Part shown: piece after piece, positions 40,590 to 46,577 of the stretch | How positions within the stretch are numbered: the stretch's first letter is position 1 | Layout of the letters: every line of letters starts with the position of its first letter | Assembly: GCA_022826645.1 (NCBI GenBank) | Contig: JAJDUM010000089.1 | Location: forward strand, 1-46,577 | DNA length: 46,577 bases | Direction: 5' to 3' | DNA from: Candidatus Poribacteria bacterium | GTDB lineage: Bacteria > Poribacteria > WGA-4E > PCPOR2b | Notes under the pieces: generated by a model | Told to the model about the DNA's origin: nothing | Databases searched by the model: none | Seen by the model: only the letters and a program-made list of their open reading frames with translations | Made by a program: the position numbers and the translations under genes

Positions 40590-42443
40590 TTGAGAAAAAG
40601 TTGTTTTGTCCTGATGGTTAGCCTTCTCTGCTTGATTGCTGTTCAGGTGGGCGCAGAGATTAAGTGGGATTCATCGAAATTTATGCCGTTGTCTGAGATT
40701 GCGCCCGGCATGAAAGGCGAAGGCTATACCGTCTTTTCCGGTACAACCGTTGAAAAATTCAACTTTGAGATTATCAGTATTGAGTACAATTTCTATCCCA
40801 ATTGGCACGTAATATGGGTGAAAGGCAGTGGTGAGAACTTCGAAAAAACAGGCGTCGCCGGCGGTATGAGTGGGAGTCCGATGTATATCAATGGACGGCT
40901 CATTGGTGCGATTTCGCTCGGATATTTTAACCAACGCGAACACGCAAACCTCATGGGAGTGACACCGATTGAGTTAATGATTGAGGTGACACAGCGGGGG
41001 ATGCAACCGAATCTAAGCTATCGAGGCGGGTCCCGTTTTAGCTTCGAATCCGATACGGTCTCAAGCGGCATCGAAATGTTACCCTTGATGCCCAATAAAA
41101 AACATCTCCCTGAAGTGCGAACGCGAATCTCACCAACCCCTGATCGATTCGAGAGTTCCGCGCAGCTTCATATGCCTGTTGCGTTTTCAGGTTTGCCAAC
41201 GGGTGCGGTTGGATTTTTCAAGCAGTTTTTTGATAGCTATAATCTCAGTCCCATGCAAGGTGCAGGCGGGGCGGCGCCTGTCAAGAGTTCGCCGATTGAG
41301 CCGGGACAGATTGTGGGACTGGAGTTTGTCCGTGGCGCTTTCACCGCCTTCGGTTACGGCACCATGACATACATTGATGGCGATCAGCTTATCGGCTTCG
41401 GTCATTCGATGTTCGGCGAGGGCAATGTCAATCTCCCGATGTCCGGCGGTTATGTCCACTTCATTTTACCAAGTACGTCCAGATCATCCAAAATCGCCTC
41501 TCCAACGCAACCAATCGGCACATTTGTCCAAGATCGTCAGGCAGCGATCGCTGGCGTAACCGGTTCCCATCCCAGCTTTATTCCGGTTAATGCCAACATC
41601 CAGACGATGGATGGAAAAGTCCACCCCACCCACTATGAAGTCCTCCGCCATCGTGATTTCTCGACGCTATACACCCTCATCGGTCTGTGGTTCATCATCG
41701 ATGGAATCGAGATCTATAGCGGCGACCACTCAGTCAACGTTGAGGCAAAAATTTTGCTGAAGGATCAGCCAAATCTGGTGTCGCGCGAAATTGTACGCAA
41801 AAATGTCTACTCCTCCAGCGCCTCACCGGGATTTCAGGCAACCCGAGCACTGACTCCCCTGTTTAGCTTAATCGGAAATCAGTATGAAAAGATTGATGTG
41901 GAACGGATAGACCTTGATATCAAAATGGAGGACAAACGGAAAACAGCGGTCATTGAAGCGGTGCGAATCGACAAAAATCGATACCGGCCCGGCGAAAAAA
42001 TTGAAGTGACCATGCGCCTGCGTCCATATCTTGAAGCACCGATTATCCAGACCGGAACCGTAACGATTCCGGAAGACGCTCCTGAAGGTTTAACCACCCT
42101 TCTCGCCATCAGCCCCAATTTATATCAAAGTTGGCAGCAGGCACGCGCGCCCCTAAACTATCAACCGACAAACATCAACCAAGTGATTAAATTGTTGCAG
42201 CAAGAGCAAAACAACAATGACATCATCTTGGAACTGTTCGTGCCTAAAGTCGGGATGACCGTTAAAGGACAAGAGTTTCCTGAACTGCCTTTGTCAATGC
42301 TTTCGGTGATGACTACGCCCACGCAAACGGGTGAAGGTGGGCTCACGCGTGGAACAACCCTGCATTCCGAAAAGGTGACCACGCCCTATGTGGTCTCCGG
42401 CAGCCGGTTCTTGCGCTTTACCGTTGACCGTAACGCTCCGTAA
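40590..42443 (+). CDS. Exported SpoIVB-type peptidase S55 domain protein
   Basis: A 617-residue exported protein. A signal peptide occupies residues 1-22. The S55-like part has GVAGGMSGSPMYINGRLIGA with the putative nucleophile Ser94, followed by GVTPIELM. After about 150 residues comes GTMTYIDGDQLIGFGHSMFG with a His, then NLPMSGGYVHFILPS. In SpoIVB itself the His precedes the GMSGSP serine, whereas here the order is reversed; as far as I recall, this is shared by related S55-like proteins of Acidobacteria and Planctomycetes. The C-terminal 200 residues look beta-rich. The TTG start has GAGGTGAG upstream. It lies alone behind its own promoter, 128 bases before the beta-propeller gene. Confidence 0.85.
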   Translation: MRKSCFVLMVSLLCLIAVQVGAEIKWDSSKFMPLSEIAPGMKGEGYTVFSGTTVEKFNFEIISIEYNFYPNWHVIWVKGSGENFEKTGVAGGMSGSPMYINGRLIGAISLGYFNQREHANLMGVTPIELMIEVTQRGMQPNLSYRGGSRFSFESDTVSSGIEMLPLMPNKKHLPEVRTRISPTPDRFESSAQLHMPVAFSGLPTGAVGFFKQFFDSYNLSPMQGAGGAAPVKSSPIEPGQIVGLEFVRGAFTAFGYGTMTYIDGDQLIGFGHSMFGEGNVNLPMSGGYVHFILPSTSRSSKIASPTQPIGTFVQDRQAAIAGVTGSHPSFIPVNANIQTMDGKVHPTHYEVLRHRDFSTLYTLIGLWFIIDGIEIYSGDHSVNVEAKILLKDQPNLVSREIVRKNVYSSSASPGFQATRALTPLFSLIGNQYEKIDVERIDLDIKMEDKRKTAVIEAVRIDKNRYRPGEKIEVTMRLRPYLEAPIIQTGTVTIPEDAPEGLTTLLAISPNLYQSWQQARAPLNYQPTNINQVIKLLQQEQNNNDIILELFVPKVGMTVKGQEFPELPLSMLSVMTTPTQTGEGGLTRGTTLHSEKVTTPYVVSGSRFLRFTVDRNAP

Positions 42444-42527
42444 TTGGAACCCGCTGATCCCTAAGGACAGACGATTTTTGTACCTACGTACCATCTTCTA
42501 AGAATATAAAGTTGCCCCTACATGCGA

Positions 42528-42553
42528 ATGCGCCAATGAACTAATGAACCAAC
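42528..42553 (-). repeat. Octad repeat (TTCATTGG type) before the beta-propeller gene
   Basis: GCCAATGAACTAATGAACCA, the reverse complement of the octad array, directly upstream of the next gene's first possible ATG. Confidence 0.75.
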
Positions 42554-42571
42554 CTAATGGAGGATACCTTT

Positions 42572-44677
42572 TTGATAACGTTATACCGTGCTTTCTGTAT
42601 CTTTAGTCCTGTTCTCATTTTCTTTGCGATTCATCTCCTGCCAGCGTTTGGGGTAACGACCCAAATCTGGGAACAGCAGCACCAAAAGGATTTTGAATCT
42701 GGTAAACCCGAAAATGTCTCGCTATCGAGTAAGGGCGATCTTATGCTATCCCCTAAATTGGATGCTTTTTTCGAGGATACCGAAGAGATATACGTCTGGT
42801 GTCTCGCCGAGGATTCCAAAGGAAACATCTACGCGGGTACAGGAAATGGAGGCAAGATTTATCAAATCACTCCCGATGGCCAGTCATCCCTCTTTTACGA
42901 TTCACCAGAGGTGTCAATCCTAGCACTGGCTATTGATGCGAGTGACAACATCTATGCCGGTACAGCTCCCGATGGGTTAATTTACAAACTTGCGGACAGT
43001 AGTACCCCGCCGACGACAATCCTCAGTTCGGAGGAGAAGTACGTTTTGGCACTGACCTTTGATGATGTGGGAAACCTATACGCAGCGACCGGCACCAGCG
43101 GGAAAATCTACAAGATCACACCTGATGGGCAGAACAGTGTTCTCTTTGATTCCGATGAGCGTAACATCTCCTCCTTGCTCTATCATGAGGGGAGGCTATA
43201 TGCCGGCAGCGACGGGAAAGGGACTATCTACAGTGTCAAAACAGACGACGGTACCGCTGCCGTCATTTACCAAACGGGGCAGAAAGAGGTACGCAGACTC
43301 GTTACGGGAGCGGAAGGCTTAATCTATGCTGGAACTGTCACAACAGCGGCACCGCAGCCCGGCGGTCCCCCCCCACCGCCCGGTCCGCCCGGACCTGGAG
43401 GCCGTAATAGCCCCGAGGAAAAGAAGTCCAAGGTCTATAAGATCCAGCCGGATGGCATCGTATCTGTTATGTGGGAAGCGCCAGATCCCCTGATTCTGGC
43501 GATGGCGTTTGATTCTGAGGAAGGACTCTATATCGGCACAGGGGACAGCGGCAAAATTTATTCGGTCAACACAGATGGAGATTCTGTATTGAAGGGCAAA
43601 TGTGACGCGAGCCAAGTTGTGGCGATCCACCGGACAGCAAACTCAGATCGACTGCTACTTGCCACGGGAAACCCCGGGAAAATCTTTGAATTGAAATCGG
43701 ACTATCGTGCTGAAGGAACCATTGAATCCAAACCGCACGATACAAAAGTTGTTTCGCGATGGGGTAAGTTAGCGTGGGAAGGTGTTACACCAGAGGGGAC
43801 GACAGTCGCTTTCGCAACCCGCACCGGCAACACAGAGAAACCGAATAGCACATGGAGTAAGTGGTCAGAAGAACTGACATCCGCCGATGCACTCCAGATT
43901 ACCAGTCCCCCTGCACGGTACATTCAGTGGCGCGCCAAACTCACAACGAGTGCAGTTGCCGAAACCCCTATCCTCAAAAAAGTAACTGTTGCGTCCGTCC
44001 AATCTAATACCGAGCCACGATTCACTTCGATCGAAATCCGTCGAGGTGATGCCCCCGAAAGTTCGGGTCCATCCGAAGGCGTTCGTAGACCACGGGAAAG
44101 AGGAACGCCCTCCAATTCCAAGCCCGGAGGCGACCGTACCAAATATACTGCCTCGTGGAAGGTGAAAGACGACAATAATGACACATTGCAATTTGACGTC
44201 TATTACAAGGGTATTGATGAGACCAATTGGAAGCTCCTAAAAAAAGAGTTGACGCAGAACAGCCATGGTTGGGATAGCACCTCAATGGCCGATGGACGGT
44301 ACGTCATCAAGGTCACGGCGACGGACAAGCTCAGTAATCCGCCTAACTTTGCAAAATCTACCGAGAAGATTAGCGACCCATTCGATATTGATAACAGCCA
44401 ACCGACCGTTGCTAATATCACCGCGACAGCGAATGAAGATCAAACCTATCAGATTTCCTGTGCGGCGACAGACATGTCCAGTCTCATCCAGAAAGCCGTC
44501 TACAAAATCGACAGCGATGAACATTGGCAGGTCATCTTCCCCGACGATGGCATTTTCGACTCCAAAAGCGAAACCTTACTACTTCAGACCAACTCCCTGC
44601 CAGCCGGTGAACATACCATTACCATTCGCGTTACCGACGCAGCAGGGAACACAGGCGTTGGACGCGCAACGTTCTAA
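42572..44677 (+). CDS. Exported beta-propeller protein with Ig-like C-terminal domains
   Basis: A 701-residue secreted or surface protein. The hydrophobic leader LITLYRAFCIFSPVLIFFAI marks a signal peptide. At least six propeller blades follow (about 80-385), each ending with a pattern such as IYAGTGNGGKIYQITPDG, LYAATGTSGKIYKITPDG or LYIGTGDSGKIYSVNTDG. A proline/glycine-rich linker (GPPGPGG) at about 270-290 interrupts them. The C-terminal half is beta-rich, with two Ig/fibronectin-like modules (KYTASWKVKDDNNDTLQFDV; HTITIRVTDAAGNTGVGRA). The TTG at 42572 is chosen because GGAGG lies eight bases before it. An ATG at 42557 would itself contain that ribosome binding site. Role unknown. Confidence 0.82.
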   Translation: MITLYRAFCIFSPVLIFFAIHLLPAFGVTTQIWEQQHQKDFESGKPENVSLSSKGDLMLSPKLDAFFEDTEEIYVWCLAEDSKGNIYAGTGNGGKIYQITPDGQSSLFYDSPEVSILALAIDASDNIYAGTAPDGLIYKLADSSTPPTTILSSEEKYVLALTFDDVGNLYAATGTSGKIYKITPDGQNSVLFDSDERNISSLLYHEGRLYAGSDGKGTIYSVKTDDGTAAVIYQTGQKEVRRLVTGAEGLIYAGTVTTAAPQPGGPPPPPGPPGPGGRNSPEEKKSKVYKIQPDGIVSVMWEAPDPLILAMAFDSEEGLYIGTGDSGKIYSVNTDGDSVLKGKCDASQVVAIHRTANSDRLLLATGNPGKIFELKSDYRAEGTIESKPHDTKVVSRWGKLAWEGVTPEGTTVAFATRTGNTEKPNSTWSKWSEELTSADALQITSPPARYIQWRAKLTTSAVAETPILKKVTVASVQSNTEPRFTSIEIRRGDAPESSGPSEGVRRPRERGTPSNSKPGGDRTKYTASWKVKDDNNDTLQFDVYYKGIDETNWKLLKKELTQNSHGWDSTSMADGRYVIKVTATDKLSNPPNFAKSTEKISDPFDIDNSQPTVANITATANEDQTYQISCAATDMSSLIQKAVYKIDSDEHWQVIFPDDGIFDSKSETLLLQTNSLPAGEHTITIRVTDAAGNTGVGRATF

Positions 44678-44749
44678 AGTGATCTGCTGTTCGACAAGCA
44701 TAGCGGATCCGTGTGCGGAGAAAGTCTTTTAAACCATGAGGAGAGTTTC

Positions 44750-45601
44750 ATGATTATTGATTCACATAGTCACGCATGGCCTCGCTGGCCCTATGAACCC
44801 CCGGTTCCCGACAGTGACAGCCGTGGCAGGATCGAGCAACTCCTCCACGAAATGGATCGTCACGGCGTCGATCAAGCTGTTCTGGTCTGCGCCAGAATCG
44901 ATCACAATCCAGATAATAACGACTACATCTTCGAGTGTGCCCAACAATATCCGGACCGGATCATCCAATTTGCCGACGTCGATTGTTCCTGGACGGATAC
45001 CTACCATACCCCGGGTGCCGCAGACAGACTCACGGAAGCAGCGGATAAGTACGCGCTGAAAGGATATACCCACTATTTTCGTGGAGACGACGATGGCAGT
45101 TGGTTCTTTACAGATGAAGGGCAGCGCTTTTTTCAAACTACTGCGGACCGAGGGTTGATCGCCAGCCTCGCCATGGGACCCCAACTACAGGCACCGTTGC
45201 GCAAATTGGCGGCACAATTCCCTTCTATCACGTTTCTTTGTCATCACATGGCGGGTGCAAGAGCCGGGGAAGAACCGCCCTATCCGAATCTGAAGGAAAT
45301 CTTGGCGTCAGCGAGTACGCCGAATATCAACATCAAGATGTCTGGATTTGGGTATGTTTCCCAATCCCAATGCGAATATCCTTATTCCGATACCGGCTGG
45401 ATTGTACGCGCACTCTACGAACACTTCGGCCCCGATCGGCTCTGCTGGGGGTCGGATTATCCCGTGGTTCGCTCTTACATGACCTACCAACACTCCCTCG
45501 AAGCGTTTCGTACGCATTGCACCTTCATCCCAGATGCCGATAAGACAAAGATCCTCGGTGACTCCCTCCACCGATTGCTGACGGTGGGACAGGACGATTA
45601 G
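44750..45601 (+). CDS. Amidohydrolase-family (amidohydrolase 2) TIM-barrel hydrolase
   Basis: A 283-residue metal-dependent hydrolase or decarboxylase of the amidohydrolase-2 group (ACMSD/LigI-like). Metal ligands appear as DSHSHAW (His6, His8) at the start, a HHMAG motif (FLCHHMAGARA) midway and GSDYPVVRS near the C terminus. GVDQAVLVCARIDHNPDNN and NINIKMSGFGY are further family features. GAGGAG precedes the ATG at 44750; an earlier ATG at 44711 lacks a ribosome binding site. It reads in the same direction as the propeller gene, 72 bases after it. Substrate unknown. Confidence 0.88.
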   Translation: MIIDSHSHAWPRWPYEPPVPDSDSRGRIEQLLHEMDRHGVDQAVLVCARIDHNPDNNDYIFECAQQYPDRIIQFADVDCSWTDTYHTPGAADRLTEAADKYALKGYTHYFRGDDDGSWFFTDEGQRFFQTTADRGLIASLAMGPQLQAPLRKLAAQFPSITFLCHHMAGARAGEEPPYPNLKEILASASTPNINIKMSGFGYVSQSQCEYPYSDTGWIVRALYEHFGPDRLCWGSDYPVVRSYMTYQHSLEAFRTHCTFIPDADKTKILGDSLHRLLTVGQDD

Positions 45602-45684
45602 TCCAGTTTCATCAGGCGCGTTTGAGAGGACGTGCAGACTTTGCGGTGACTCCAATCCAGATAGTTGGGATCTGACTATTTCTG

Positions 45685-45713
45685 TTGATTCTGTTAAGGC
45701 CCTGGCGTATAAT
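45685..45713 (+). promoter_or_regulatory. Sigma70 promoter upstream of MITE copy 2
   Basis: TTGATT (45685-45690), 17-nt spacer, TATAAT (45708-45713). Transcription would begin near 45720, just before the MITE at 45726, and read through it toward 45959. Confidence 0.55.
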
Positions 45714-45725
45714 TTTTAACTATGT

Positions 45726-45934
45726 TAGGACTTACGCACTTGAACACTCAAAACTTTGTAACTCGGCGATTCATCACCGTAGGACACCATTTCCAACGCC
45801 CGATGAATCCCCGATAAATCGGGATTAAGAAACGGGCACCTACAGTAAGGTCTTAGGTTTGTAGTAGCGCAATTCATTGCGCGTCCGGACGGTCGATAAG
45901 TCGCCCTACTACAAACTGAACTGCGTAACTCCTA
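45726..45934. mobile_element. MITE, family 1, copy 2 (209 bp)
   Basis: The same 13-base ends as copy 1 (TAGGACTTACGCA ... TGCGTAACTCCTA) and the same interior with a few substitutions. Flanks CTATGT and CTATAT may be a mutated target duplication. It separates a promoter from the zeta-toxin-like remnant. Confidence 0.85.
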
Positions 45935-45958
45935 CTATATCTTTCAACGGAGGGGTTT

Positions 45959-46336
45959 ATGGGCTTTATTGAGGAACTTAAAAATCTATCTGATATCATC
46001 AAAGAATACAGCGATCAAAATCTGGACGAAGCAAATACAGAGACCTTTTGTGTTGAGCCTTTTCTCAAATCCCCTGATGTATGTATCGCTCGGGTTCGAA
46101 ATCGAGTGATGGCGGGGGGACACCATGTGCCAACCGAAGACATCGTGCGCCGATTCTATCGGAGTAAACGTAATTTTTGGTACATCTACAAAGATCAGGT
46201 AGATTATTGGTATCTACACTACAGTTCCGGGGAACATCTTCAGGAGGTCGCTCTTGGTGAATGGGACCGGTTTACAGTGAAAAATGAAGATTGCCTTGAA
46301 CTGTTCATGCAAGACATTAGCAATGGAGATATATGA
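45959..46336 (+). CDS. Chimeric remnant: restriction-like N terminus joined to a zeta-toxin-like C terminus
   Basis: A 125-residue frame with a good GGAGG ribosome binding site. Residues 1-37 (FIEELKNLSDIIKEYSDQNL, DEANTETFCVEPFL) resemble the N-terminal part of HsdR-like restriction proteins. Residues 41-90 (VRNRVMAGGHHVPTEDIVRR, FYRSKRNFWYIYKDQVDYWY) match the C-terminal segment of zeta-toxin/UDP-sugar-kinase-like ATPases, where GGH.(V/I)PE.D..RR and a D-W-Y end recur. The Walker A nucleotide site is absent, so it cannot be an active kinase. A deletion or recombination has probably fused two genes in frame. It may still be translated, but a function is unlikely. The stop overlaps the next ATG as ATGA. 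Confidence 0.55.
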   Translation: MGFIEELKNLSDIIKEYSDQNLDEANTETFCVEPFLKSPDVCIARVRNRVMAGGHHVPTEDIVRRFYRSKRNFWYIYKDQVDYWYLHYSSGEHLQEVALGEWDRFTVKNEDCLELFMQDISNGDI

Positions 46337-46577
46337 TGAGTCAACACGAATTAAGCCTTGAAACCCATAGGCAGGCACTTGAGTTTCTACGGATTGCCAA
46401 TCGTGCCGCCAAAAGAGCACAGGAAGAAAATCGAAAAAAAAGGGATCCCCTAATGTCTACTAAAGTTTGGACAATTTGTTTTGGTATCAAGCAGCCTCGT
46501 CAAGGCTGTGTTGAATATTGTGCGAGTATGCGTCTTGATAGCTTGTCTGCGAAAAAACAGGTCTCTCAATTAAGACC
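46333..46577 (+). CDS. Partial small protein coupled to the zeta-toxin-like remnant (runs off the window)
   Basis: Starts with ATGATG overlapping the preceding stop. The first 38 residues (SLETHRQALEFLRIANRAAK then RAQEENRKK) form a helix like the small partner proteins found after zeta-toxin-type genes. After an eight-A run (46434-46441) the expected GIP continuation appears in another frame (GGG ATC CCC). The present frame reads RDPLMSTKVWTICFG instead and stays open to the window end. A frameshift and a foreign 3' part are likely. Confidence 0.45.
   Translation, partial: MMSQHELSLETHRQALEFLRIANRAAKRAQEENRKKRDPLMSTKVWTICFGIKQPRQGCVEYCASMRLDSLSAKKQVSQLR

Noticed and set aside
44711..44749. 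Upstream ATG for the amidohydrolase
   Set aside because: No ribosome binding site, while GAGGAG precedes the ATG at 44750, where the metal-binding HxH motif starts at its usual place.

Overview
The window is chromosomal DNA from an uncultured-type bacterium with a Gram-negative-like envelope and roughly balanced base composition. The gene content suggests a lineage such as Candidatus Poribacteria or a related PVC/FCB-like group. Pointers are DUF6785-type membrane proteins, ceramidase-like and double-cupin proteins, a SpoIVB-S55 exported protein, PqqD next to an ABC exporter, and abundant short intergenic repeats. This placement is inference from family content; no rRNA or ribosomal-protein gene is present to test it.

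Left part (1-1.8 kb): a consensus sigma70 promoter is followed by a chain of hairpins that ends like the right end of an IS200/IS605 (TnpB/IscB) element. No nuclease gene is present. A ferredoxin-NADP reductase-like gene follows. From 17.4 kb down to 1.8 kb, one long leftward array starts at a good sigma70 promoter. It encodes a giant FtsX/MacB-type permease (LysM, Ca-loop, pseudo-M28 and coiled-coil parts), a 55-aa membrane peptide, two equal-length paralogous polytopic transporters, a DUF805 protein, an internally duplicated protein, a four-helix-bundle protein, a PqqD/RRE protein and the ABC ATPase. The ATPase and permease probably form one exporter or envelope machine.

Middle (18.3-33.3 kb): an XRE/ImmA-IrrE pair and a conserved protein of unknown function read rightward. 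Leftward come a DUF123 GIY-YIG protein and a fur-hicB-hicA-GNAT cluster behind a promoter carrying a palindrome. Leftward catabolic genes follow: a tartrate/isocitrate-type dehydrogenase, a ceramidase-like hydrolase, a segmentally duplicated double-cupin locus, a GH-like TIM barrel, a type III CoA-transferase and a MaoC hydratase.

Right part (33.5-46.6 kb): an apparently leaderless smpB is followed by a zinc-ribbon membrane protein and tmRNA (ssrA). A compact envelope-stress island follows (PspA-like, PH domain, YqiJ, YqiK/flotillin, bifunctional-nuclease-domain protein, canonical PspA, small membrane protein). It carries two near-identical sigma54-like motifs and ends in a clear intrinsic terminator. 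Then come a SpoIVB-S55 secreted protein, a beta-propeller protein, an amidohydrolase and the remains of a zeta-toxin-like locus with a MITE between its promoter and coding region.

The intergenic DNA is full of repeats: 7-bp ACGTGAA-type arrays, 8-bp TTCATTGG-type arrays, a MITE family of about 208 bp with TAGGACTTACGCA ends, and a second MITE-like family of about 110-205 bp. Several overlap nominal gene starts, so starts were re-chosen using ribosome binding sites.
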